64,000 bases of DNA, from positions 1,488,001 to 1,552,000 of the forward strand of contig OZ257146.1 of assembly GCA_965279255.1 (NCBI GenBank). Reading direction: 5' to 3'. The stretch comes from CAMFLJ01 sp965279255 (GTDB lineage Bacteria; Actinomycetota; Acidimicrobiia; Acidimicrobiales; Acidimicrobilacustridaceae). The notes beneath the pieces were generated by a model. It was not told where the DNA came from. It saw only the letters and a program-made list of their open reading frames with translations, and ran no database searches. Below are positions 1-8,107 of the stretch, piece after piece; the first letter of the stretch is position 1; each line of letters starts with the position of its first letter. The position numbers and the translations under genes were made by a program.

Positions 1-783
1 CTCGGCGCAGGCGGCGAGCGAGAGCTGGCCGAACATGGTGGCGCCCAGCTGCAGGCTCGGCGCCGCCTCGGGCGACTCGTAGCCACCGGACGAGCCGACG
101 TGCAGGGCGATCACCGTGTCGGTGTCGGCGCACGCCTGGATGATCGGGTCCCAGTAGCCGGTGAACAGCGACGGCAGCCCGATGCGGTGGGGACGCTCGG
201 GAAGGGTGACCGCGGTGAAGCCGCGCTCGGCGTTGCGGTGGATCTCGGCCGCGCCCTTCTCGGGGTCGGTGAGGAACGTGATGCCGAGCGGGATGATGCG
301 CTCGGGGTACGGCGACCACCACTCGTCGTGGAGCCAGTCGTTCCAGGCCTGGGTGGTGGCCCAGCCGAGGGCGGGGTCCTTCGCCTGGGAGAACACCCGG
401 CCACAGAAGCCGGTGATCATCGACGGGAAGTTCACCGAGGCCCAGACCCCGTTGAGGTCCATGTCGCGGATGCGCTCGTGGATGTCCCAGCAGCCCCGGC
501 GCATGTCGCTGAACTTGGTGGGCTCGAGGTTCTTCATGCTCTTGCTGCGCCCGGCCACGGCGTTCATGCCGACCTGGGTGAACAGCTCGCCCTCGAACTC
601 CCAGACCTCGTGGCCGCGCTCGTTGGTGATGACCTTGGGTGCCCGGTCCTGTAGCGCCGCCGGCAGGCGGCCCTCGAACATGTCGGGCGGCTCGACGAGG
701 TGGTCGTCGACCGAGATGATCGTGTACCGCAGGTGGGCCGGCTCAGGGTCCGGCAGCAGGATCGGGTCGTCGGCGATGGTCAT
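1..783 (-). CDS. Amidohydrolase family 2 protein, 3' part cut by window edge
   Basis: The protein opens MTIADDPILL and soon reads ISVDDHLVEPPDMFEGRLP, the N-terminal signature of the TIM-barrel amidohydrolase-2 family (Asp-x-His-x-x-Glu metal site). The family includes decarboxylases such as those of the ACMSD type and many actinobacterial degradation enzymes. A later stretch, IALHVGSSGG, carries a probable further metal-site histidine. Only about 260 N-terminal residues are in the window; the usual length is 350-420. The ATG at 783 is preceded by GAGGGGGA, and a TAGCGT box lies about 28 nt upstream (811-816). The substrate cannot be deduced. Confidence 0.88.
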   Translation of the reverse strand, partial: MTIADDPILLPDPEPAHLRYTIISVDDHLVEPPDMFEGRLPAALQDRAPKVITNERGHEVWEFEGELFTQVGMNAVAGRSKSMKNLEPTKFSDMRRGCWDIHERIRDMDLNGVWASVNFPSMITGFCGRVFSQAKDPALGWATTQAWNDWLHDEWWSPYPERIIPLGITFLTDPEKGAAEIHRNAERGFTAVTLPERPHRIGLPSLFTGYWDPIIQACADTDTVIALHVGSSGGYESPEAAPSLQLGATMFGQLSLAACAE

Positions 784-859
784 CGGTCCCCCTCGTGGCG
801 CGTGCCCACCACGCTAGGCCGACCGCCGTCATCGCTCTGCACCCACGGGCGCGAGGGCC

Positions 860-1645
860 TCAGGCGACCTCGAGCCCGGCGCGGGCGGCCGGGCGGGGGC
901 CGACCTCGGCGAGGGCCACCGGCTCGGTCAGATCGACCACCGGGGGCACGGCGGCCTCGCGGACGAGCCAGCCGAACAACGCGGCCTGACCGGGCTGGTC
1001 GCGCAGGAGCTCCGGCTGCCACTGCACGCCGAGGACCCTCAGGTCACCGAGCCCCTCGACACCTTCGATGAGGCCGTCGTCGGAGCGGGCGACGACCTGC
1101 AGGCCGGCGCCGGTGAGCTCGACGGCCTGGTGGTGGTCGGAGTTCACGGAGAGGGACGTGGAGCCGACGACGGCGGCGAGCAGCGAGCCGGTCGCCAGGC
1201 GGACCCCGTGCACCGGCTCGTCGAGGGCGTCGGAACGGTCGTGCTCGGCCGTCGTCAGCGCAGGGACGTGCTGCACGAGGGTGCCTCCGAGGGCCACGTT
1301 CACGAGCTGGTGGCCCCGGCCCACGCCGAGGATCGGGAGCCCGAGCTCGAGCGCCCCCTGCACCAGCGCCAGCTCGAAGTCGTCACGGTCGGGATCGACG
1401 CCGTCGACCTCCGGCATCCGGGCCTGGCGGTAGCGGCTCGGCTCGATGTCGCCACCACCAGTGACGAGGAGCCCGTCGAGGCCCTCCAACGTGGCCGGCA
1501 CCAGCGCCGGGTCGAGCACCGGCAGCACCACGGGCACTCCCCCGGCGGCGACGATGCCGTCGACATGGTCACGGTGGGTCGACTCGAGCCACCGGCCGTC
1601 GTGATGCTGAGGTTCCGATGTGATCCCGATCCGAGGCACGCCCAC
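860..1645 (-). CDS. Class I glutamine amidotransferase-like (peptidase C26) protein, catalytic residues missing
   Basis: The fold signature of gamma-glutamyl-GABA hydrolase/PuuD-type amidotransferases is clear: PRIGIT near the N-terminus, LLVTGGGDIEPSRY, the nucleophile-elbow region and a C-terminal GVQWxPE motif. In this family the elbow reads G-[IV]-C-R-G-x-Q and the end reads GVQWHPE. Here the elbow is GVGRGHQ, with Gly at residue 109 in place of the nucleophilic Cys. The end is GVQWQPE, with Gln at residue 210 in place of the catalytic His; only Glu212 of the triad remains. The length of 261 residues is normal and the frame is intact. It therefore looks like a maintained pseudoenzyme, perhaps a binding or regulatory protein. 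Starts at GTG 1645 or GTG 1639 are both possible. Confidence 0.85.
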   Translation of the reverse strand: MGVPRIGITSEPQHHDGRWLESTHRDHVDGIVAAGGVPVVLPVLDPALVPATLEGLDGLLVTGGGDIEPSRYRQARMPEVDGVDPDRDDFELALVQGALELGLPILGVGRGHQLVNVALGGTLVQHVPALTTAEHDRSDALDEPVHGVRLATGSLLAAVVGSTSLSVNSDHHQAVELTGAGLQVVARSDDGLIEGVEGLGDLRVLGVQWQPELLRDQPGQAALFGWLVREAAVPPVVDLTEPVALAEVGPRPAARAGLEVA

Positions 1646-1745
1646 CCCGGAAGTGTGACCGGCCGACGTTGCCGGAGTGTTTCGACTCGCTGAGCATCGT
1701 GCGACAGGCAGCGGGGTCGGAACGGGCAACGCCCGCCGGACGCGA

Positions 1746-1773
1746 CGATCCCCACGCCGGAGCGTGGGGATCG
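1746..1773 (-). terminator. Perfect 12-bp hairpin, probable terminator
   Basis: The arms CGATCCCCACGC (1746-1757) and GCGTGGGGATCG (1762-1773) pair perfectly around a 4-nt loop. It lies about 45 bp beyond the stop of the small minus-strand gene ending at 1818. There is no T-tract, as is common in high-GC actinobacteria. Confidence 0.6.
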
Positions 1774-1817
1774 GGGCGGGGGGAACCGGTGCGGCCTGAG
1801 CCGACGGGGACGACAGG

Positions 1818-2093
1818 TCAGACGGGGTCTGCCTGAAGGGCCCGGCCGGCGTTGATCGTGGCGACCAGTTCGAGGGCCTCGTCGGTGGGCACGACGTGGC
1901 GGTGGGCGCAGGCCCGGAGCGCATCGTCGACCACCGGGACCACGTGGGGCTCGACGTCGGCCCGGGCGTCGAGGAGGGCGTCGACCAGGCGGGACGCGGA
2001 CACGAGGAGATCGCCGGCGGCGTCGGCCGCGGCGACCATGGCGACGAGGGCGGTGAGCCCGGACTGGTTCGTGGTGACGGTCGTGTCCTGCAT
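1818..2093 (-). CDS. Small hypothetical protein, 91 aa
   Basis: I do not recognise this protein. Starting at the ATG at 2093 it is 91 residues, acidic, and Ala/Val/Asp-rich. Long predicted helical stretches run from residue 12 to 60 (LTALVAMVAAADAAGDLLV, then RLVDALLDARADVEPHV). It has no signal peptide or membrane segment. An upstream GTG-type start would add about 25 residues of low-complexity Gly/Pro sequence, so the later start, preceded by GGAAGCAGGG, is preferred. It diverges from the kinase gene at 2297. Its codon third positions look coding, but function is unknown. Confidence 0.55.
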   Translation of the reverse strand: MQDTTVTTNQSGLTALVAMVAAADAAGDLLVSASRLVDALLDARADVEPHVVPVVDDALRACAHRHVVPTDEALELVATINAGRALQADPV

Positions 2094-2296
2094 GGCCCTG
2101 CTTCCGTGCCGGTGGGCGGGGCCGCCGCCCGGCGGGTCGATCCGGGGCCTGAGCCCCGCTTCACACACCCTTCAACCACTGTTGTCGGCAATTGGTTCCC
2201 GATCCGAAGGGTCGGACGTCACTTTCGGGCCTGAGCGCGCTGGTACCGTCGCCCCTCGCCCGTGCCGGGGAGGCACGACGAGGAAGGAACTCCCAG

Positions 2297-3358
2297 ATGA
2301 GCGAGACGTTCGATCAGGTCGCCGTCGAGGCGTGGCTCGCGCCCCGGCTGGGCGCCGACCGGGTGGCGATGGTGGACGCCCGACGTCCCTCCGGCCAGGG
2401 GTACTCGGCCGAGACCGTGATGTTCACCGCCGAGTGCACCAGGGGTGACGAGGTCTCCCACGAGCGGCTCGTGCTGCGGCTGGAGAACCCCGAGCCGGCG
2501 ATCTACCCCTCCCAGTCCGGCGACGACCTGCTCGAGATCGAGATCCAGCACCGGATCATGTCCGCCGTCGACAGCCACTCCCCCGTGCCGGTGGCGCCGA
2601 TCGTCGGCTACGAGGCCGACCACACCGTCGCGGGCCGGCCGTTCTTCGTCATGCGCTTCGTCGAGGGCCAGGTGCCGATCGAGGACCCGCCCTACACGGT
2701 GCAGGGCTTCTTCGCCGACGCCACGCCCGCCCAGCGCCACACCCTCGTGCGCAACGGCCTGAAGGCGATGGCCGACCTCCACGCCGTCGACTGGCGGGCC
2801 GCAGGGCTCGAGTGGCTCGTCCCCGAGGGCGTCACCCCGGGCACCGCCGCCCAGATCGCGCTCTGGGAGGGCTTCGGCCTCGAGGAGCTGCGGGGCCGCA
2901 GCCACCCGCTGCTCGAGCAGGCCTGGGACTGGCTGCGCACCGAGATGCCGGCCGACCGCAGCGTCGGGCTGTGCTGGGGCGATCCCCGGCCCGGCAACAT
3001 CATCTTCGAGGACTTCGCCCCCGTGTGCGTCACCGACTTCGAGGCCAGCTCGATCGCCGCCCCCGAGATGGACCTGGGCTGGTGGCTGATGTTCGACCGC
3101 ACCAGCCACCCCGGCGGCACCCGCCTGGAGGGTGACCCTGACCGCGACGAGCAGCGCCGCATCTACTTCGAGCTGTCCGGGCGCGAGCCGGTCGACACGA
3201 CCGCCCACGAGATCTTCGCCGCCGCCCGCTACTGCGTGATCGTGGTCCGGGTCATGAACCGCTGGGAGCAGCGGGGCGATCTCCCGGCCGGGCACACCAT
3301 CTGGCTCGAGAACCCGGCATCGGCCGCGCTGGCCGACCTGCTCGCCGAGTTGGGGTGA
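2297..3358 (+). CDS. Phosphotransferase family (APH/ACAD10-like) kinase
   Basis: This is a protein-kinase-like phosphotransferase of the aminoglycoside phosphotransferase family, 353 aa, cytoplasmic. The catalytic loop reads WGDPRPGNIIFED, with Trp in place of the usual His before the GD. The metal-binding motif follows as VTDFEASSIAAPEMDLGWW. The N-lobe has GQGYSAETVMF as a nucleotide-binding region. Proteins of this type in actinobacteria are commonly acyl-CoA dehydrogenase-linked (ACAD10/11-like) hydroxyacyl or small-molecule kinases rather than resistance enzymes. The ATG at 2297 has a strong upstream GAGGAAGGAA. A TGGTACCGT extended -10 box sits at about 2241-2249. The real substrate is unknown. 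Confidence 0.88.
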   Translation: MSETFDQVAVEAWLAPRLGADRVAMVDARRPSGQGYSAETVMFTAECTRGDEVSHERLVLRLENPEPAIYPSQSGDDLLEIEIQHRIMSAVDSHSPVPVAPIVGYEADHTVAGRPFFVMRFVEGQVPIEDPPYTVQGFFADATPAQRHTLVRNGLKAMADLHAVDWRAAGLEWLVPEGVTPGTAAQIALWEGFGLEELRGRSHPLLEQAWDWLRTEMPADRSVGLCWGDPRPGNIIFEDFAPVCVTDFEASSIAAPEMDLGWWLMFDRTSHPGGTRLEGDPDRDEQRRIYFELSGREPVDTTAHEIFAAARYCVIVVRVMNRWEQRGDLPAGHTIWLENPASAALADLLAELG

Positions 3359-3497
3359 GCCCCGCCGGGACCAACGGCCCGTTCCCGCCCGGCACTGCGC
3401 CCGAAGCGGCCCCGGTGCAGCCGGTGAGCGCAGCTCGGCTGCTACCTTCCGCCGCGATGACCACGTCCGGCCACCGGCCCTGCACGGGATCTCCCCG

Positions 3498-5525
3498 GTG
3501 AGCGCCACCCTCGAGACCGCGCCGCCGCAGACGCCTCCCTCTGAGGTCGGCCTGCGGGGCGAGCGGATGCCGCACCTGCTCGGTCTCGACGGGCTCCGCG
3601 GCCTGGCCGTCATCGGCGTGCTGCTGTTCCACGGCGGCTTCACCTGGGCCAAGGGCGGCTTCCTCGGCGTCTCCACGTTCTTCACCCTCTCGGGCTTCCT
3701 GATCACCAACCTGCTGGTGCGCGAGTTCGACACCTCGAGCACGATCGCCCTCGGCCGCTTCTGGACCCGACGCTTCCGCCGTCTCCTGCCCGCCGCGCTG
3801 GTGGCCATCGCCCTCGTGGGCGTCGTCTGGTGGCGCATCGGCAGCCCCGAGCAGCTCGACGGGCTGCGGGCCGACATGCTCGGCGCCCTCGCCTACATGG
3901 CGAACTGGCGCTTCTACTTCGCCGGCACCAGCTACGCCGACCTCTTCGCCGCCCCGAGCCCTCTGCAGCACTTCTGGTCGCTGGCGATCGAGGAGCAGTT
4001 CTACCTGTTCTTCCCGCCCATCGTCTGGGGGGTCATGAAGGTCGGTGGGCGCCGCCTGCTCACCTGGCTGCTCGTCGTGGCCCTGGCGGGGTCGGTCGGC
4101 CTCGAGATGTGGCTCGGGAACAACATCGACCGCGTCTACTACGGCACCGACACCCGGGCCGCCGAGCTGCTCTTCGGCTGCCTGCTCGCCGTGTGGTGGT
4201 CGGGACGACAGCCCCGCGCCGCCGGCCGCCACGCCCGCGTGGGCTCCGACGACGGCCGCACCCTCACCGCCGTGGCCGACGGGTTCGGGGTCGTGGCGCT
4301 GCTCACCATGTTCGGGGCCTGGGTCCTGGTCGAGCAGACCTCGACCAAGCTCTCCCACGGCGGCTTCCCGGTCTACGCCCTCGGCACCACGATCATCATC
4401 TACGCCGCCACCCGGCCCGGCCTGGTGTCGAAGTTGCTGTCGATCCCGTTCCTGCGCTGGGCCGGCCTCATCTCCTACGGCCTGTACCTGTACCACTGGC
4501 CGATCTTCCTGTTCCTCGACGAGGAGCGCACCGGGCTCTCGACCGCGCCGCTGTTCGTCGTGCGCATGGCCGTCACCCTCGTCATCGCCCTCGCCTCGTA
4601 CTTCCTGCTCGAGCAGCCCATCCGGCGGGGCACGATGATCAAGACCGGCCGCCAGCTGATCGTGGCGGGCGTCGGTGGCGCCGTGATCGTGGCTGCGGTC
4701 GCCTTCGTCGTCACCCTCGACCCGCCCCAGAGCCAGATCCCCTACGCCGACCAGAAGCTCAGCGACTTCGGCGGGGCCGCCGTCGACCAGGGCGGCACCG
4801 ACAGTTCGGTCGTGCCGGTCGCCGGCGCACCCGCCACGGTGATGCTGCTCGGCGATTCGAGCGCCGTCGACGCCTCCCCGGCGCTCAGCGCCATGTTCCG
4901 CGCCGCCGGCACCCAGAACTTCGTCTCCGCCCCCTACTCGGGGTGGGGCCTCACCCAGCCCGGTGTCGACCTCCCCACCTGGATGGGACAGGCCGGTGAC
5001 CTCACGCCTGACCTCTACGTGATGATGAGTGGGTTCTGGGACCAGAAGTACCTGGCCAAGAACGGCGAAGCCGCCTACGAGCAGGTGCTCGACGACGCCG
5101 TCACCCAGCTCACCGCCAACGGAGCGAAGGTCCTGTGGATCGGGATGGTCCCCGGCGGCGAGAACGTCGACCGCCCCGTGAACGACGTGGCCAAGCGGGT
5201 GGCCGAGGCCCACCCCGATCAGGTCACGTTCGTCGAGCTCGACGAGTCGCTCGCGATCCCCGACGGCGCCACCGTGGTCGAGGCGGTCAAGGGCAGCGAG
5301 GAATGGCCGCGCTCGTACTCGACGGCGGACGGCACGGTCGTGCTGCTGCGCAAGCCCGACGGCTGGCACTTCTGCCCGGCCGGGGCCGAAGAGGCAGCCC
5401 TGGCCGTCAACGCCGCCGGCGTCGCCGCCGGGTGGATGCCCGAAGCCGATCCGTCCTGGGTCGACGGCGCCTGGCGCACCGACGAGCGCTACGACGACCC
5501 CAAGGGCGGCTGCACCCCGAAGTAG
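3498..5525 (+). CDS. OatA-type membrane O-acyltransferase (AT3 plus SGNH domains)
   Basis: This 675-residue envelope enzyme would move acyl groups across the membrane onto a surface glycan. Residues 25-375 form an acyltransferase-3 domain of about ten membrane helices: LDGLRGLAVIGVLLFHGG with the conserved His, FFTLSGFLITNLL, and EEQFYLFFP. One further helix lies near 386-408. An extracytoplasmic SGNH esterase/transferase domain then starts at LLGDSSAVDASPAL, with nucleophile Ser454 and the Asp-x-x-His pair at 621 and 624 (DGWHFCP). All catalytic residues of both domains are present. It starts at GTG 3498, and no better in-frame start exists. It is convergent with the GT39-like gene and is the intact parent architecture of the locus. 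The acceptor may be peptidoglycan or an arabinan-like polymer; this is inference. Confidence 0.93.
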   Translation: MSATLETAPPQTPPSEVGLRGERMPHLLGLDGLRGLAVIGVLLFHGGFTWAKGGFLGVSTFFTLSGFLITNLLVREFDTSSTIALGRFWTRRFRRLLPAALVAIALVGVVWWRIGSPEQLDGLRADMLGALAYMANWRFYFAGTSYADLFAAPSPLQHFWSLAIEEQFYLFFPPIVWGVMKVGGRRLLTWLLVVALAGSVGLEMWLGNNIDRVYYGTDTRAAELLFGCLLAVWWSGRQPRAAGRHARVGSDDGRTLTAVADGFGVVALLTMFGAWVLVEQTSTKLSHGGFPVYALGTTIIIYAATRPGLVSKLLSIPFLRWAGLISYGLYLYHWPIFLFLDEERTGLSTAPLFVVRMAVTLVIALASYFLLEQPIRRGTMIKTGRQLIVAGVGGAVIVAAVAFVVTLDPPQSQIPYADQKLSDFGGAAVDQGGTDSSVVPVAGAPATVMLLGDSSAVDASPALSAMFRAAGTQNFVSAPYSGWGLTQPGVDLPTWMGQAGDLTPDLYVMMSGFWDQKYLAKNGEAAYEQVLDDAVTQLTANGAKVLWIGMVPGGENVDRPVNDVAKRVAEAHPDQVTFVELDESLAIPDGATVVEAVKGSEEWPRSYSTADGTVVLLRKPDGWHFCPAGAEEAALAVNAAGVAAGWMPEADPSWVDGAWRTDERYDDPKGGCTPK

Positions 5526-5533
5526 CCCCGACG

Positions 5534-5637
5534 GGCTCGATCGGCGACCCCGGGAGGTCGCCAGACGAGCCACGTCGACGGATGTCAGCCGGTCGTGGCT
5601 CGATCGGGGACCCCAGGAGGTCGCCGGACGAGCCACG
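5534..5637. repeat. Two 41-bp direct repeats between convergent genes
   Basis: Copies at 5534-5574 and 5597-5637 begin GGCTCGATCGG, end ACGAGCCACG, and differ at only three positions. They are offset by 63 bp. Each contains GACCCC..GGTCGCC pairing. The pair fills most of the spacer between the stop at 5525 and the opposing stop at 5704. Confidence 0.75.
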
Positions 5638-5673
5638 CCGAGAGTGGCATGACGACCGATGGCTCGTCCGGCG
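5622..5673. terminator. 14-bp inverted repeat, probable bidirectional terminator
   Basis: The arms CGCCGGACGAGCCA (5622-5635) and TGGCTCGTCCGGCG (5660-5673) are perfectly complementary, with a 24-nt loop. The site sits between convergent genes, so it can serve both strands. The left arm lies inside the second 41-bp repeat copy. Confidence 0.6.
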
Positions 5674-5703
5674 GGGCGGGAGCCCCGTGAGACGAGCGAG
5701 GGG

Positions 5704-7227
5704 TCAGGCGTCGACGCTGGTGGCGGGTGCGGCCTGGGTGGCGGCCGGCTCGTCGGGCTCGGTGCCGCCGCGGTGGCGGACCCAGCCGAGGAAGGCCATC
5801 AGCCCCACGGCGGCCAGCACCATCATCAGCGGTTCGGCCGGGGCGCGGTAGCGCGACTGCCCGAACGCCGAGACCGCGGCGAAGGTGACGATGCCGACCG
5901 GCACCAGCAACGGCAGGAGGGGCTGGCGGCGACGGGCGAGCACGACGGTGCCGCCGACCGCCAGCGCCATCAGCGGATAGAACATCACGAGCCCGACGCG
6001 CGCGCCGTCCTCCGGACGACCCTCGCCGTCCTCGATCTGCAGCTGCTGGAGAGGCCGGTAGAGGCCCCACATGCGCCCGAACCGGGCCGCCACGACCACC
6101 GGGAGCCGGTCGAGGTTGCTGGTGAGGTAGTCCATGCCGACGGCGCGCAGGTAGACCTCGTCGTCGGACTGGTCAGCCGTCTTGGCGTGGGCGAGAAGGA
6201 GGTCGACGAGCTGGTCGGGGGTGGCGTCGGCCGGGGCGTCGATGCCGGACTGGTCGACCCAGGTCCGGAGCTGCTCGGCGTCGGTGGCGCGCAGCTGGTC
6301 CTCGGGAAGGGTCCACGGCAGCGGGTGGATGCAGTCGAACGACCAGAACCCCAGGCCACCGCCGTGGTAGGTGTCGTCGCAGTTGGTGTTGGCGAGGGTG
6401 ATGCCGGTGCCCGTCGACATGGTGACCGTGTTGTTGTAGATCGTCATGTTCCGGTAGAGCCACGGCGACAGCACGCCCAGCATCACCAGGCCGGCGACGG
6501 CGATGCGGGCGGCCTGCTGGCGGAACGAGAGCACCTTGACCCGCAACAGCATCGGCAGGATCAACAGCGGCCCCAGCAGGACCATCTCGGCCCGCACCAG
6601 CGCGGCGGCGCCCGCCGCGGCACCGAGGGCGACGATCCAGCCCCAGCTCTGGTCGCGCAGGACCCGGTAGCAGAGCAGGGCCACGGCGAGGTTGGCGGTC
6701 ATGGCCAGGGTCTCGGAGAGGACCATGACGTCGCTCAGCCAGACGTAGGGGTAGACGGCCATGAACATGGCGGCGGCGAAGCCGACCCACTGGGCGCGAC
6801 GGTCGTCCCAGAAGCGGGCGGCGACCTGGCGACCGAGCAGGCCGGTGAGGAAGATGTTCACCCCGCCCAGGGCGACGACCACGTGCTCGTGCCAGAGCCA
6901 GCTCTTCGCGCCCACGAAGGAGAACATGGCCAGCAGTAGGGTGAAGAGCGGTGGATGGTCGCCGCCCGCACGGGCGATCAGCCCACCACTGACCCGGTAG
7001 TCGGTGGGGATCACGAAACCCTTACCGTCCGCCAGGAGGTTGGCTCCGTAGTGGTACACGTAGGAGTCACCCGGGCATCGGTAGACCGTGCCCGGGGCCA
7101 CCGTCCCACCGTCCCACCAGCCGGCCGGGCACTGTGAGCGCTGCACGCCCCAGAGGTACACGAGCCGGATGACGAGACCGATGACGATGGGTAGGGCCAG
7201 CAGGAGCCAGCGTCGTCGGTCGCGCAC
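5704..7227 (-). CDS. GT39/ArnT-like polytopic glycosyltransferase
   Basis: This 507-residue GT-C-type membrane protein has about ten hydrophobic segments. The N-terminal helix is followed by a periplasmic loop with GDSYVYHYGANLLADG and then DHPPLFTLLLA. The acidic residue in the first loop and the DHPP motif are typical of dolichyl/undecaprenyl-phosphate-sugar-using transferases. Paired loop cysteines (SQCPAGWW, YRCPGDS, ANTNCDDTY, SFDCIHP) may form disulfides. It closely resembles the C-terminal half of the fusion at 8028-10751, so the two are paralogues. The GTG at 7227 is chosen because TAGAGT (7235-7240) lies exactly 7 nt upstream, a leaderless start. A longer frame reaches 7470 but lacks this signal and runs across the opposing gene. 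It probably adds a sugar to an envelope glycan. Confidence 0.85.
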   Translation of the reverse strand: MRDRRRWLLLALPIVIGLVIRLVYLWGVQRSQCPAGWWDGGTVAPGTVYRCPGDSYVYHYGANLLADGKGFVIPTDYRVSGGLIARAGGDHPPLFTLLLAMFSFVGAKSWLWHEHVVVALGGVNIFLTGLLGRQVAARFWDDRRAQWVGFAAAMFMAVYPYVWLSDVMVLSETLAMTANLAVALLCYRVLRDQSWGWIVALGAAAGAAALVRAEMVLLGPLLILPMLLRVKVLSFRQQAARIAVAGLVMLGVLSPWLYRNMTIYNNTVTMSTGTGITLANTNCDDTYHGGGLGFWSFDCIHPLPWTLPEDQLRATDAEQLRTWVDQSGIDAPADATPDQLVDLLLAHAKTADQSDDEVYLRAVGMDYLTSNLDRLPVVVAARFGRMWGLYRPLQQLQIEDGEGRPEDGARVGLVMFYPLMALAVGGTVVLARRRQPLLPLLVPVGIVTFAAVSAFGQSRYRAPAEPLMMVLAAVGLMAFLGWVRHRGGTEPDEPAATQAAPATSVDA

Positions 7228-8107
7228 GGCCGGGACTCTAGCGGTGGCCGTCCTGGCCCTCGGTGCACTCGTGGCTGTCTCGTGCGGCAGCGACGCCTCC
7301 TCCGGTGGTGTCGACACTGCATCCGACACCACTCGGGTGACGACGCCCGCGATGACGGCTCCCCCGCGGCCCCGGCCCACGGCTCCCACCGAGGCAGCCC
7401 CGATGCGGCTGCTGCTGGTCGGCGACGGCCTCATGTGGGACGCCGCGCCGGCGATGAACGCCGCGGCCAACGCCTTCGGACCCGCCGTCGTCGAGAACGA
7501 CTCGTACTGGGGCTTCGCCCTCAGCCGGCCCGAGTGGCGCGACTGGCGGTCGCTGTGGCCGACCTACGTGTCGACGTTCCAGCCCACGATCGTCGCTGTC
7601 ACCTTCGGGATCCACGACACCGAGCCCCAGGTCGTCGACGGCCTGCCCATCGACCCCGCCGACTCCACGTGGCCCGACTGGTACGCCTCACAGGTCCACA
7701 AGGCGATGGACGAGCTCACCGCGGGTGGCGCCTTCGTGTACTGGCTGTCGATGCCGCCCGTCGGCGATCCGGTGGCCAACGAGCGCATCGCCCGCCTCAA
7801 CGACATCACCCGGCGGGCGGTCGAGGTCGACCCGCGCGGCCACTTCGTCGACACCACCGCAGCCTTCGCCGGGCCCGACGGGCTCGCCGCCGCCACCGAC
7901 GCCGACGGCCTCCCGCTGCGCAAGTACGACATGTTGCACCTGTGCGCCCAGGGTGCGGCCGCCCTCGCCAACACCTTCACCACCGCGGTGAGCGCCGACA
8001 TGGGCATCACCGTCGACCCCGCCTACCTCACGGGGACGTGGCGGGCGTCGGGTCGCTATGCGCAGGACGGCCCTCCGGGCTGCCGCGTGACGACCGCTTC
8101 TCCCTGA
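7181..8107 (+). CDS. SGNH-like lipoprotein lacking the nucleophilic serine
   Basis: The sequence starts with an Arg-rich n-region, a hydrophobic stretch LAVAVLALGALVAV and a lipobox Cys (VAVSC), so this should be an exported lipoprotein of about 308 aa. After a Thr/Pro linker comes an SGNH-type domain, LLLVGDGLMWDAAPAMNA. It matches the SGNH half of the acyltransferase at 3498-5525 in layout, including the C-terminal D-x-x-H (DMLHLC, residues 250 and 253) and the ending GRYAQDGPPGC. The nucleophile of the GDS motif is Gly83 here (codon GGC). It is either inactive, a glycan-binding subunit, or uses another residue. Its 5' end overlaps the divergent glycosyltransferase start by about 47 nt, and its 3' end overlaps the fusion gene by 80 nt. 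Starts at 7169 or 7187 are alternatives. Confidence 0.8.
   Translation: MTMGRASRSQRRRSRTAGTLAVAVLALGALVAVSCGSDASSGGVDTASDTTRVTTPAMTAPPRPRPTAPTEAAPMRLLLVGDGLMWDAAPAMNAAANAFGPAVVENDSYWGFALSRPEWRDWRSLWPTYVSTFQPTIVAVTFGIHDTEPQVVDGLPIDPADSTWPDWYASQVHKAMDELTAGGAFVYWLSMPPVGDPVANERIARLNDITRRAVEVDPRGHFVDTTAAFAGPDGLAAATDADGLPLRKYDMLHLCAQGAAALANTFTTAVSADMGITVDPAYLTGTWRASGRYAQDGPPGCRVTTASP

Noticed and set aside
2219..3877. A minus-strand open frame of 552 codons
   Set aside because: It lies opposite the APH kinase and the acyltransferase start; no fold or ribosome site.
3252..5636. A minus-strand open frame of 794 codons
   Set aside because: It is antisense to the OatA-type acyltransferase; composition is Gly/Glu/Arg-rich without motifs.
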